NCBI GenBank assembly: GCA_900550145.1
Contig: URRF01000015.1
Span: 1 to 33,367, forward strand
Length of the DNA stretch: 33,367 nucleotides
Source: an uncultured Mollicutes bacterium
Lineage (GTDB): Bacteria; Bacillota_I; Bacilli_A; RF39; UBA660
Direction: 5' to 3'
Under the pieces are notes generated by a model. The model had not been told where the DNA came from. It did no database searches and was given only the letters and a program-made list of their open reading frames with translations. Position 1 is the stretch's first letter, and each line of letters opens with the position of its first letter. This document shows, one piece after another, positions 1 through 7,929 of this stretch. The position numbers were made by a program, and so were the translations under genes.

Positions 1-209
1 TACGTTACAGTTGATTCATTCAAACTGGCTAACAAATCTTGATTTTGATTTTTAATCTCTTTCATTATATTTTCAACACTTATCATAAATGATCTTTTTA
101 AAGAATCATCTCTCACATTAGATATTTTAGGTACTGCAATTGCAAGTATCACACCTAACACTAAAAATACTGCCAAAAGTTCTATTAAAGTAAAACCATT
201 CTTCTTCAT
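1..209 (-). CDS. prepilin-like protein, N-terminal part (cut by window edge)
   Basis: Reading the minus strand from the ATG at 209 gives 69 complete codons that run off the window. The product starts MKKNGFTLIELLAVFLVLG, a class III signal peptide: a short basic leader, Gly, Phe as the +1 residue, Glu at +5 and a long hydrophobic helix. It should be cut after the Gly and N-methylated by a prepilin peptidase, then stay in the membrane or join a type IV pilus or competence-type pseudopilus. A GAGGGTGAT ribosome site lies just upstream. The C-terminal domain is missing, so it could be a true pilin, a pseudopilin, or one of the large secreted proteins with a prepilin N-terminus that are common in uncultured gut Bacilli. 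The prepilin motif is certain; the role is open. Confidence 0.85.
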   Translation of the reverse strand, partial: MKKNGFTLIELLAVFLVLGVILAIAVPKISNVRDDSLKRSFMISVENIMKEIKNQNQDLLASLNESTVT

Positions 210-263
210 ACTATCACCCTCTTTATTTTAACACACAAATTACATTTTTTATAATTTTTATTA

Positions 264-292
264 AAAGAAAAAAACACCAAAATACGATGTTT
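264..292 (-). terminator. rho-independent terminator of the pduL-to-thioredoxin operon
   Basis: On the minus strand AAACATC (292-286) pairs with GGTGTTT (278-272), with one U-G wobble, around a 7-nt loop, followed by a run of T. It overlaps the stop codon of the thioredoxin-fold gene. Confidence 0.65.
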
Positions 293-935
293 ACTTCTTC
301 TTATTCTTATTTTCTTTATTTATATTTACTTTATTTGCTTTTATTGCCTCAACTATTTTATTAGTATCAATAGTTGACTTAATTATTATTGTTGCTATTA
401 TTGCCATACCAATTAAAACATTAACCCATGTATCACTAGATGCTGTATTTGAATTTGTCTTATTATCATATTTATTATCTGTATCACTTGGTGTTATATG
501 ACTCAAACAATCATCTTTACCATCTGCATAACAACCTACAATATCTTTATCTCCCTTTTCATATGCTTCATTAATAACGCTTTCAAGTGATTCACTATAA
601 GCAGAAGCTGCATATAAATCACTTATTACTACAAAAGGAGTTCCTTGATAACTTGCATCAGTAAAACCTGCTTTTAAAAACCCTTCTGCAACCTTTTTAC
701 CAAGTGCATAATCCTTACCTTCTACCCAATCAATATGATCTACATATAATTCCTTAATTTCAATAGTAAATTTTTCATTATAAGAATCAAGACCTTTTAA
801 ATACTCAACCTCGGCTTCGCAATAAGGACATCCACCAGCTTCAAAAATATAAACTTTAACTTTCTCATCAGCTTTTACAAAGAAAGGTACAAACAATAAC
901 ATTGCAAATAAAATACTAAATAACTTCTTCTTCAT
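291..935 (-). CDS. membrane-tethered thioredoxin-fold protein with CPYC motif
   Basis: The 214-residue protein has a signal/anchor segment (about 2-20), then an extracytoplasmic thioredoxin-like domain with a GGCPYC redox motif near residues 35-40, and a cis-Pro-like TPFVV stretch near 100. A second membrane segment (about 170-188) and a Lys/Asn-rich cytoplasmic tail follow. The CPYC pair suggests thiol-disulfide exchange or reduction at the outer face of the membrane. The partner is unknown. I chose the ATG at 935 over the ATG at 947 because GGAGGAG lies between them, 5 nt before 935, and MKKK then begins the signal peptide. It is the last gene of its operon, 18 nt after the permease gene. 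The fold is fairly sure; the function is only general. Confidence 0.75.
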   Translation of the reverse strand: MKKKLFSILFAMLLFVPFFVKADEKVKVYIFEAGGCPYCEAEVEYLKGLDSYNEKFTIEIKELYVDHIDWVEGKDYALGKKVAEGFLKAGFTDASYQGTPFVVISDLYAASAYSESLESVINEAYEKGDKDIVGCYADGKDDCLSHITPSDTDNKYDNKTNSNTASSDTWVNVLIGMAIIATIIIKSTIDTNKIVEAIKANKVNINKENKNKKK

Positions 936-953
936 AAACTCCTCCATACTCTT

Positions 954-2336
954 TTATAACATAGCTGCTATAGTTACTGCTAAAAGACATGCAACTAAAA
1001 CTGCCAATAATAATTTCCAAATATATTTTACCCATTTTGTATATTTTTCTTCTGTATAACATAATCCAATCATTAATAATATACTTGAAGGTGCAATTAA
1101 CATTGTAAATCCATATGTAAATTGTACAACTAAACCATACAAACTCAATAATGCATCATTACTAGTTAATTTATATATCATTTGTAAAATATATTGTGAT
1201 GCATATGCACTTTCTACCATAAATGGTGAAGTTAATAAACTTGACAACGTAATAAGTGCAATATTACCACTTTTTGCAATAACATTTATAATTGTTGCTA
1301 CAAAACCAGAATTAAGTGTAAATATAACTACTACATTCATAACTGCAGTCAATAATGATATTCCAAATATCTTCTTTAAACCAGTTAGAGCACCATCAGA
1401 TGCTTCTTCTAATGATAAACTATTAACAAGTGCCATCACTATTATAGCAATACCAATTGTTGGATACAATGAAGTATAAGTCCATTCGCCAAATGTTTCA
1501 AATGTTCCTAATATCGCATCAAATACTTGAAATTCACCAATTTTAACATTTTTAATTGCAGTATAACAATCACTAAATATCTTATTACTACTCCATGGAG
1601 TTAGTCCTAAAACAAACACTACAAATAGCAAAACTAATACTACAAATAATGCAATTCCCTTAGGGTTCTTTTCCTTCTTAGCAACCCTTTTTTCAGGAAT
1701 AAACATAATTTCCTCTTTACCACTATCATCATCCTTTTTATTCTTCTTGCTAGTTTTAACTATATATAATATTTCTAATACTACAAGCACTACAAGTAAA
1801 CCTAATTTAACATAAAAGAACTTATTACCATCCTCATTAGTCATACTCTTAATTACATAATTAGATATTTCACCAGTTAAACCAATTATTGTTGATCCAA
1901 CAGTGGCTAACAATGCTTGTACCTTGTTATATTTTAATCCTAACAATACTGCAATTGATAAAGGAATAAACATAAACATAGGAAAATAAATACCTGTAAA
2001 TGCAGTAGTTACTGCATAAAATAATATAGTTATTCCTAAAAATATAGTACTGTGTTTCTTAAATATTGAAACAATTTCGTCAACTAATGCCTTTAATGCA
2101 CCACTCTTGTTAACTACTCCATAAAACATTCCAATAAATAACATTAATATTGCTGGTTTAGCAAAATACACTAATATTACATCAATTGACGTAAATATAT
2201 CAGCTATTCCAGTTGGTTCAGTTACACCAGTAACTAGTCCAGATGATTGAATTGTAGTTGCTGGTATTACCCAAGTAAGTACAAATGTTAACAAAAACAT
2301 AATACCAAATACTTTTAATACATTCTTATTTCTCAT
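954..2336 (-). CDS. YfcC-like (IT superfamily) membrane permease
   Basis: The 460-residue polytopic protein has about 11-12 hydrophobic segments and a charged cytoplasmic loop near 195-225 rich in Lys and Asp. The opening, with FLLTFVLTWVIPA near residues 14-26, resembles the YfcC/basic amino acid antiporter and DcuC-type permeases. Those carry amino acids, peptides or dicarboxylates across the membrane. The substrate cannot be read from the sequence. GAAGGAGG precedes the ATG closely. The gene sits 12 nt downstream of lysS and 18 nt upstream of the thioredoxin-fold gene, so all three are probably co-transcribed. A Lys or Arg substrate would be an attractive guess from the lysS neighbour, but it is only a guess. 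Confidence 0.6.
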   Translation of the reverse strand: MRNKNVLKVFGIMFLLTFVLTWVIPATTIQSSGLVTGVTEPTGIADIFTSIDVILVYFAKPAILMLFIGMFYGVVNKSGALKALVDEIVSIFKKHSTIFLGITILFYAVTTAFTGIYFPMFMFIPLSIAVLLGLKYNKVQALLATVGSTIIGLTGEISNYVIKSMTNEDGNKFFYVKLGLLVVLVVLEILYIVKTSKKNKKDDDSGKEEIMFIPEKRVAKKEKNPKGIALFVVLVLLFVVFVLGLTPWSSNKIFSDCYTAIKNVKIGEFQVFDAILGTFETFGEWTYTSLYPTIGIAIIVMALVNSLSLEEASDGALTGLKKIFGISLLTAVMNVVVIFTLNSGFVATIINVIAKSGNIALITLSSLLTSPFMVESAYASQYILQMIYKLTSNDALLSLYGLVVQFTYGFTMLIAPSSILLMIGLCYTEEKYTKWVKYIWKLLLAVLVACLLAVTIAAML

Positions 2337-2348
2337 AAAGTCCTCCTT

Positions 2349-3824
2349 CTACTTGTTTTTCATGTGAGGAAATAAAATTACCTCTCTTATACTTTCAGAA
2401 CCCGTTACTAGCATAACAAGTCTGTCAATACCAATTCCCATTCCACCAGCAGGTGGCATACCATATTCTAAAGCTTCAACATAATCTTCATCCATTTCAT
2501 TAGCTTCATCATTTCCTAAATCTCTTTCCTTTAATTGATTCAAGAATCTCTCTTTTTGATCTATTGGATCATTTAATTCAGTAAATGCATTACCATATTC
2601 ACTACCACAAATAAATACCTCAAATCTTTCAGTAAATCTTTCATCCTTACACTTCTTAGCAAGCGGACTTACCTCAATAGGATACTCACACACAAACGTT
2701 GGTTCAATTAAAGTATCTTCTACAAATTCTTCAAAGAAAGCATTTATTATATGTCCTACCTCATAATGATCCTCAACAGTTACATTATGTTCTCTTGCTA
2801 TTTCTTTCGCTTCTTCCAAAGTCATATGCTTATAAAAATCTACACCGGTCTTTTCTTTAATAAGTTCAACCATCTTAGCACTCTTAAATGGTTTACTAAA
2901 ATCAAGTTCATGACCTTTCCAATTAAGTACATACGTACCATTTACAGCATATACTACCCTTTTAAATAATTCTTCACAAACTTCTTTCATTCCATTCAAA
3001 TCACTATATGCCTTATATAATTCAATAGTAGTAAATTCAGGATTATGATTCCTATCCATTCCCTCATTCCTAAACAATCTACCAATTTCATATACAGCAT
3101 CCATGCCACCAACTAATAACCTCTTAAGTGGTAATTCTGTTGCAATACGTAAATACATATCAATATCTAAAGTATTATGATGCGTAACAAATGGTCTTGC
3201 TGCAGCACCCCCTAATATTGTTCCTAAAACAGGGGTTTCTACCTCAACATAACCAATACTATCCAAATAATTTTGAATAGTTCTTATTATTTTAGGTCTC
3301 ATAAACGCAATTCTTCTCGCATCCTCATTTACTATCAAATCTACATATCTTCTTCTAAATCTCTCTTCAATATCAACAAGTCCATGAAACTTATCAGGAA
3401 GAGGTCTTAATGCCTTAACTAAATGAATATACTCCATTGCCTTAACACTAAGTTCACCCATATGAGTCCTAAATACCTTACCACGAATACCAACTATATC
3501 TCCCAAATCAGCATTATCAAATAACTCATATTCTTCTAACCCAACATTATCCAACTTTACATATATTTGAATTTGACCATACTTATCCTGTATATGCATA
3601 AATCCAGCTTTACCTTTACCCCTTTTAGTCATTATTCTTCCAGCTACTACTACTTCAATATCTTTTTCCTCTAATTCCTCATTTGTAAAGTCACCATATA
3701 ATTCCTTTATTTCCTTTGAATTTGAAGTAACATCAAATCTCGAACCAAAAGGATCAATATTCTTTTCACGTAACTTCTCCGCTTTTTCTCTTCTTACAAT
3801 TTCTTGTTCTGTGTATTCACTCAT
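2349..3824 (-). CDS. lysS: lysyl-tRNA synthetase, class II
   Basis: This 491-residue enzyme charges tRNA-Lys with lysine in the cytoplasm. It has an N-terminal anticodon-binding OB fold (about 55-160) and then the class II catalytic core. Motif 2 is FRNEGMDRNHNPEFT near 255-270. Motif 3 is GMGIGIDRLVML near 460-472. Length is normal for the family. The ATG at 3824 is chosen over an in-frame GTG at 3839 because the ribosome site GAGGAG lies between them, 7 nt before 3824. The gene follows dusB by 58 nt, the same order as in Bacillus subtilis. No T-box fits in that gap. Confidence 0.97.
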   Translation of the reverse strand: MSEYTEQEIVRREKAEKLREKNIDPFGSRFDVTSNSKEIKELYGDFTNEELEEKDIEVVVAGRIMTKRGKGKAGFMHIQDKYGQIQIYVKLDNVGLEEYELFDNADLGDIVGIRGKVFRTHMGELSVKAMEYIHLVKALRPLPDKFHGLVDIEERFRRRYVDLIVNEDARRIAFMRPKIIRTIQNYLDSIGYVEVETPVLGTILGGAAARPFVTHHNTLDIDMYLRIATELPLKRLLVGGMDAVYEIGRLFRNEGMDRNHNPEFTTIELYKAYSDLNGMKEVCEELFKRVVYAVNGTYVLNWKGHELDFSKPFKSAKMVELIKEKTGVDFYKHMTLEEAKEIAREHNVTVEDHYEVGHIINAFFEEFVEDTLIEPTFVCEYPIEVSPLAKKCKDERFTERFEVFICGSEYGNAFTELNDPIDQKERFLNQLKERDLGNDEANEMDEDYVEALEYGMPPAGGMGIGIDRLVMLVTGSESIREVILFPHMKNK

Positions 3825-3882
3825 AAAAACACTCCTCACATATCATTTTATAACAATTTACATTTATTGTAAACAAATTGAA

Positions 3883-4854
3883 TTATTTATTCTTAAATTT
3901 TGTTAATATTTCCAATACATCTTTTTCAGTTGTTGCCTTAAATATTTCTCTTTTTACCTCATTTACTCCATCTAATCCCTTTAAATACCACGCTATATGA
4001 CTCCTCATCTCAAGTACAGCTGTCTTTTCATCTTTAAAACTTAATAAATAGTTCATGTGTTTAATACACATATCTATCTTCTCATCTTTGCTAATAACTT
4101 TAGGTACAGCTCCATCTTCTAAATAATTAACAATATCTCTAATAAGCCACGGATTTCCAAGTACCCCTCTTCCTATCATTACAGCATCACAATTGGTTAA
4201 TTCAATCATTCTTTTCGCATCATCAACGCTTCTTATATCTCCATTTCCTATTACAGGAATACTGATACTTTCTTTTACTTCTTTAATAATATTCCAATCA
4301 GATAATCCCTCATACCTCTGACTCCTTGTTCTAGGATGAACACATATTGCACTAGCACCAGCTCTCTCACACACTTTTGCTATTTCTATAGCATTTATAC
4401 TATTTTTATCCCATCCACTTCTTATTTTAACTGTAACTGGAATAGAAACTGCATCAACTACAGATTTAACTATTTCATAAACTTTATCTGGATTTTTTAA
4501 TAATGCAGCACCCGCCTGTTGGGACACAGCAACCTTAGGAACAGGACATCCCATATTTATATCAATTATATCCGGATGCATTTTCTCACACACTATCTTA
4601 GCAGCTTCCACAAATGACTCCTTGTCACTTCCAAATATTTGCTGAGAAATAGGTCTTTCCTCATCCTTCATATAAAGCATATCCTCTGTTTTCTTACTTT
4701 TATATAATAACGCCTTATCACTAACCATTTCCGCATATATTAAACCAGCACCCATTTCCTTTGCAATTCTCCTAAATGCACTATTACAAATTCCTGCCAT
4801 AGGCGCAAGTACAACCTGATTTTTAATCTCTACATTTCCTATATTCCACTTCAT
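3883..4854 (-). CDS. dusB: tRNA-dihydrouridine synthase DusB
   Basis: This 323-residue TIM-barrel flavoenzyme reduces uridine in the tRNA D-loop to dihydrouridine using FMN and NADPH. The N-terminus has VVLAPMAGICNSAFRR (about 14-29). INMGCPVPK holds the likely catalytic Cys103. KIRSGWD and CVHPRTRSQRYEG provide the FMN/substrate contacts, and IGNGDI plus MIGRGVLGNPW bind phosphate. All blocks are in the usual order and the length is normal. It lies between the DUF1450-like gene (5 nt gap) and lysS. Its ribosome site AAGGAAATGAT overlaps the end of the upstream gene, so translation may be coupled. Confidence 0.95.
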   Translation of the reverse strand: MKWNIGNVEIKNQVVLAPMAGICNSAFRRIAKEMGAGLIYAEMVSDKALLYKSKKTEDMLYMKDEERPISQQIFGSDKESFVEAAKIVCEKMHPDIIDINMGCPVPKVAVSQQAGAALLKNPDKVYEIVKSVVDAVSIPVTVKIRSGWDKNSINAIEIAKVCERAGASAICVHPRTRSQRYEGLSDWNIIKEVKESISIPVIGNGDIRSVDDAKRMIELTNCDAVMIGRGVLGNPWLIRDIVNYLEDGAVPKVISKDEKIDMCIKHMNYLLSFKDEKTAVLEMRSHIAWYLKGLDGVNEVKREIFKATTEKDVLEILTKFKNK

Positions 4855-4859
4855 AAAAA

Positions 4860-5072
4860 CTAAATCATTTCCTTAACCCTTAAAACAAGTTCATCTATAT
4901 CATTTCCTATTACAGGTATACCATTAACTATTACAAAAGGATTATTTTTTCCAACAGCACACATACTAACACAACCAACCATTATTTTTGCATTACTATC
5001 AAGTTCCTTCAATTTAGATGACAATAAATCACTATCACATCTACACTTATTACAAATCTTAAATTCATTCAT
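4860..5072 (-). CDS. small Cys-rich protein, DUF1450/YuzB-like
   Basis: The 70-residue protein starts MNEFKICNKCRCD, has a central GCVSMCAVG, and ends in a short strand-rich part, NPFVIVNGIPVIG. The C-x2-C-x-C cluster and the C-x3-C turn resemble DUF1450 (YuzB), a thioredoxin-like or 2Fe-2S ferredoxin-like fold. Members are small cytosolic proteins of unknown function. The ATG at 5072 lies 6 nt after GGCGAGG and overlaps the pduL stop (ATGAATGA), which suggests translational coupling. An upstream TTG start at 5087 is less likely. The cysteines could bind a metal or an iron-sulfur cluster; this is inference. Confidence 0.7.
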   Translation of the reverse strand: MNEFKICNKCRCDSDLLSSKLKELDSNAKIMVGCVSMCAVGKNNPFVIVNGIPVIGNDIDELVLRVKEMI

Positions 5073-5637
5073 ATATAACCTCGCCAATATTATTATCTTT
5101 ATTTATCAAATGAGCATTTCCATCATCAGTATCTAAATGTGCCTCAAGTGAATAATTATCTTTTGCTTTTATAACTACATTATCTAATACTCCACCCTTA
5201 ACCCCATCTATTTTTAATTTTACAACCTGACCATTTTTTAAATTATACTTACCAAGTTCATTTGTATTCATATGAATATGCCTATTTGCAATAATACAAC
5301 AATTATTTTTATTTAACATTTTTCCATCATGTTCAATTATTACAGAAGAAGAACCAAGTAAATCTCCAGATTTCCTTACTGGTGGGTTTATCCTCAATTT
5401 AAAAGCATCTGTTGCACTTATTTCTACTTGCGTATAACTTCTTAAAGGTCCAACTACTCTAACGCCATCTATCCTACCACCTTCAGTAATTATATTAACC
5501 TTCTCACAAGACGCAAACTCACCCTTTTGACTTAAATCATTTAATTTAGTAAGTTCTGAACCACTACCAAATAAAAATTCAAAATCCTCTTTATTTAAAT
5601 GCACATGTCTTGCTGATATCGCTATCTTAACTTTCAT
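5065..5637 (-). CDS. pduL: PduL-type phosphate acyltransferase
   Basis: The 190-residue protein is a full PduL phosphotransacylase, which interconverts acyl-CoA and acyl-phosphate (acetyl or propanoyl). Two zinc-binding half-domains are visible: SARHVHLN at 8-15, and ANRHIHMN near 117-124. Between them are TQVEISATDAF and PPVRKSGDLLGS, both typical of the family. The second half ends in LEAHLDTDDGNA. The protein begins directly with the first domain, so it lacks the N-terminal encapsulation peptide of microcompartment PduLs. No shell proteins are nearby. It is therefore probably a cytosolic stand-in for Pta in acetate fermentation. It is the first gene of the operon, divergent from gerQ. Confidence 0.9.
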   Translation of the reverse strand: MKVKIAISARHVHLNKEDFEFLFGSGSELTKLNDLSQKGEFASCEKVNIITEGGRIDGVRVVGPLRSYTQVEISATDAFKLRINPPVRKSGDLLGSSSVIIEHDGKMLNKNNCCIIANRHIHMNTNELGKYNLKNGQVVKLKIDGVKGGVLDNVVIKAKDNYSLEAHLDTDDGNAHLINKDNNIGEVIYE

Positions 5638-5728
5638 AAAATCACTCTCGCTTTCTTACATCATACCACAAAATAAAGCAAATTTAACTAAATAATATTA
5701 CATTTTGAAGTATTTCAATATAACATAA

Positions 5729-5757
5729 TCATAATTACCTATAACTCACCATATAAT
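5729..5757 (+). promoter_or_regulatory. possible SigE-like (mother-cell) promoter of gerQ
   Basis: TCATAATT (5729-5736), 13 nt, then CATATAAT (5750-5757). This resembles the Bacillus SigE pattern (TCATATT, 13-14 nt, CATACAAT). The AT-rich background makes chance matches easy, so this is suggestive only. Confidence 0.3.
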
Positions 5758-5780
5758 TAGGTGTGAAAGGAATGTGATTT

Positions 5781-6125
5781 ATGAATAATAATAGTTACTA
5801 TAATCCAGTATATCCAATGAGTTCATTACCAAGTGGAACTCCAAACCAACAAGTAGCTCAAACAATAACCAGTAATCTAGACGAAGAACAATCGTATATT
5901 GAAAATATATTAAGATTAAACAAAGGGAAAATAGGAAGATTTTATATGTCATTCCCAGATTCAGTTGAATGGAGAGACAAAGTATTTACAGGAGTAATAG
6001 AACAATCAGGAAGAGATCACATAATTATTAGTGACCCTGCTACTGGCAAATGGTATTTATTACTTAGTATATATCTTGATTATGTAGAATTCGATGAAAA
6101 AATAAATTTTATCAAAAACTTTTAA
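5781..6125 (+). CDS. gerQ: GerQ-like spore coat protein
   Basis: This 114-residue protein has a short Asn/Pro/Gln/Ser-rich N-terminus and then the GerQ core. Clear family blocks are EEQSYIENILRLNKGK (about 35-50), GRDHIIISDPATGKWYLLL (about 78-96) and the end IYLDYVEFDEKI. In Bacillus subtilis GerQ is a coat protein needed for correct localisation of the cortex hydrolase CwlJ, and it is cross-linked through Lys by transglutaminase Tgl. The N-terminal tail here is shorter than in Bacillus. It has an AAAGGA ribosome site and sits alone, divergent from pduL, with a possible SigE-type promoter. This is the only sporulation-specific gene in the window. Confidence 0.9.
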   Translation: MNNNSYYNPVYPMSSLPSGTPNQQVAQTITSNLDEEQSYIENILRLNKGKIGRFYMSFPDSVEWRDKVFTGVIEQSGRDHIIISDPATGKWYLLLSIYLDYVEFDEKINFIKNF

Positions 6126-6127
6126 TA

Positions 6128-6156
6128 TTGTATATATAACTTAATTTTGCTATAAT
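6128..6156 (+). promoter_or_regulatory. SigA-type promoter of lemA
   Basis: TTGTAT (6128-6133), a 17-nt spacer, then TATAAT (6151-6156) with GC just before the -10. The start codon at 6172 follows an AGGTGAT ribosome site. Confidence 0.6.
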
Positions 6157-6171
6157 TAAATAGGTGATAAT

Positions 6172-6717
6172 ATGGATACTTTTAGAATAATAATGTATAT
6201 AATCATTACAATTGTTATTGTATTACTTGTTTATACAAAAATGCATAATGATATAAAAACACAAATAATTAAAATTAATTCAGCAGAAAGCAAAATTGAT
6301 GAATCATTAAGACAAAAATATGATTTATTAGTAAAAGCAATTGCTGAAATACTTCAGACAGATAAAGACAACAAAGATTTTAAAAACATTGATACTATTA
6401 AAAACGAAGAACTATCATCTTTTGAATTTGAAAGAAAATTAGCAGATATAGAATCCAAAATATATACATTCAAAAGTGAAAACACAAAAATAAATAAAAA
6501 TATTTCTTTTAATGATATTTGGTATCAAATAGTAAATTTAAATTCAAGAATCCTAGGAGAAGAAAAATACTACAATGAAAGTACAACTATCTATAATAAC
6601 TTAGTTTCAAAATTTCCAACTAAAATAGTGGCCTGCTTACTAAGATTAAAAGAAAAAATGTATTTTGATGGCAAAGATATGTATGATCAAAATATAAAAG
6701 ATTTTAAAATAAAATAA
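6172..6717 (+). CDS. lemA: LemA family membrane protein
   Basis: This 181-residue protein has one N-terminal membrane helix (about 5-23) and then a long helical, coiled-coil body. Family marks are ESKIDESLRQKYDLLVKAI near 40-58, where LemA proteins have a stretch like QIDVQLKRRYDLIPNLV, the late EEKYYNESTTIYNNLVSKFP, and the closing MYFDG. LemA proteins form an antiparallel helical bundle outside or along the membrane. Their function in bacteria is not settled. The sequence is diverged and the DxQ/KR block is weaker than usual. It has its own promoter, and its stop codon lies inside the bidirectional terminator shared with the next gene. Confidence 0.8.
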   Translation: MDTFRIIMYIIITIVIVLLVYTKMHNDIKTQIIKINSAESKIDESLRQKYDLLVKAIAEILQTDKDNKDFKNIDTIKNEELSSFEFERKLADIESKIYTFKSENTKINKNISFNDIWYQIVNLNSRILGEEKYYNESTTIYNNLVSKFPTKIVACLLRLKEKMYFDGKDMYDQNIKDFKIK

Positions 6718-6740
6718 AGTTAAACCAAACGTTTAACTTT
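6716..6740. terminator. bidirectional terminator between lemA and the CFI-box-like gene
   Basis: A perfect 10-bp stem, AAAGTTAAAC (6716-6725) with GTTTAACTTT (6731-6740), has a 5-nt loop and T-rich tracts on both sides. It overlaps the stop codons of both convergent genes. Confidence 0.8.
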
Positions 6741-7199
6741 TTCTTTTACACCATATCTTTCCTTTAACATATTTACCATTTTAATATATGTTTCCTTAGC
6801 ACCCTCATATTCCTCATTAAATATCTCATCAATCGCAGCATTTATATACTCACTCATACTATTAACAACAGTATCTCTATTACTATCAATTCTTATATTT
6901 TCAGACAATACAGGGCCTACTTCATCATACTCTCTAAGTAAAGGTATACACTTAGGATCCCCTTTCATATACCAATCTCTATAACCCCTTAAAGTTTCAA
7001 GTTCAAAACAATTATCTGGCTTTCCTAAAATATCACAATACATTGTTGTTAAATAGCAAGTACTATACGAATACCTTCTATCAAAATATCTACAACTACC
7101 AGTCAAACTAGTATACTTTTTTAATTCACTACAATATGCTTCACCATACTTATTCATATCTTCTAAATTCATAAATTTACAATCTTTGCAATCTGCCAC
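6720..7199 (-). CDS. Cys-rich CFI-box-like protein
   Basis: The 159-residue soluble protein has a likely zinc-binding N-terminus (C-x2-C-x15-C-x12-C over residues 4-36). It is followed by TCYLTTMYCDILGKP with DNCFELETLRGYRDWYM (about 47-78). That block matches the CFI-box type repeat (CFITTA... C..L..LR.FRD.YL) found at the C-termini of several bacterial signalling and uncharacterised proteins. The last 60 residues are helical and charged. GTG at 7199 is chosen because GAGGTG lies 6 nt upstream; the GTG at 7208 lies inside that ribosome site. It is the second gene after tetR (47 nt gap), so it may share that promoter. The function is unknown. Confidence 0.65.
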   Translation of the reverse strand: MADCKDCKFMNLEDMNKYGEAYCSELKKYTSLTGSCRYFDRRYSYSTCYLTTMYCDILGKPDNCFELETLRGYRDWYMKGDPKCIPLLREYDEVGPVLSENIRIDSNRDTVVNSMSEYINAAIDEIFNEEYEGAKETYIKMVNMLKERYGVKEKVKRLV

Positions 7200-7246
7200 T
7201 TTAATCACCTCTTGATATATAATAACACAAAATTAAAAGAAGTAAA

Positions 7247-7846
7247 CTACTTCTTTAATATACCTGCACAAACAAGTGCAAGTTCTCTTTCAAATATTTC
7301 CTTATTTTTTTCCTTACTTAAATTTCTTTTATAACTCTGAATAATATTAGTCATCATTATAGATTCAATAATATCAAGTATATACCCAAGACCAAACTTA
7401 GATGAAATATTTAATTTTGATATATCAACATGATTTAATATTAAATTCAAACCATCATTAAAATTAGGAGTAAACATCTTTTCTATTTCATAATTCATAT
7501 TCAAAAAAATATTTTCAAAATATTCTTTGTCATCAGGGTTATCTATTACATTTAGAATATACAAATATAACTCTCTATAAGATAATATTATATCCCCTTT
7601 ATTTTTTTCTAAATACTCAAGTAACTTTCGCTTAATATCCTTTGAATACTCACCAATAATATAATAAAATGCATCCTCAATATCATTAAAATACTGATAA
7701 AAACTACCCCTTGGTATCTTCGCATCAATAATGATATTAGACACCAATGCATCCTTTAAAGGTACTCTACTAAACTCTTTTTTTAATGCATTAACAACCA
7801 TATTTCTTTTATCTTCCGATAAATTTAAAAAAGTTTGTTTTGCCAT
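7247..7846 (-). CDS. TetR family transcriptional regulator
   Basis: The 199-residue protein starts with a TetR-type helix-turn-helix (about 10-55). PLKDALVSNIIIDAKIPRG is the HTH core and SFYQYFNDIEDAF is the family signature after the recognition helix. The C-terminal ligand domain is helical and not assignable. It binds DNA as a dimer and probably represses its own promoter and that of a neighbour. A near-perfect SigA promoter lies 40-70 nt upstream. The ATG at 7846 follows GAGGTG by 6 nt. Neighbours are the CFI-box-like gene downstream and the sortase gene upstream, but no transport or efflux gene that would reveal its ligand. Confidence 0.9.
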   Translation of the reverse strand: MAKQTFLNLSEDKRNMVVNALKKEFSRVPLKDALVSNIIIDAKIPRGSFYQYFNDIEDAFYYIIGEYSKDIKRKLLEYLEKNKGDIILSYRELYLYILNVIDNPDDKEYFENIFLNMNYEIEKMFTPNFNDGLNLILNHVDISKLNISSKFGLGYILDIIESIMMTNIIQSYKRNLSKEKNKEIFERELALVCAGILKK

Positions 7847-7885
7847 ATTGAACACCTCACATTAATACATCAACCCTACGAATTC

Positions 7886-7914
7886 ATTATAACTAACTAT
7901 TAACAAGTTGTCAA
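7886..7914 (-). promoter_or_regulatory. consensus SigA promoter of tetR
   Basis: On the minus strand TTGACA (7914-7909), a 17-nt spacer and TATAAT (7891-7886), a full consensus match. The spacer and flanks hold short inverted pieces (AACTT/AAGTT) that could be a TetR site; that part is speculative. Confidence 0.8.
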
Positions 7915-7929
7915 ATTATGGTAAAGTAT

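Noticed and set aside
2751..2969. Plus-strand reading frame inside lysS
   Set aside because: It is antisense to a clear lysS and has no ribosome site or recognised family.
3841..3882. Riboswitch or T-box before lysS
   Set aside because: The gap to dusB is under 60 nt; only an imperfect AT-rich inverted repeat is present.
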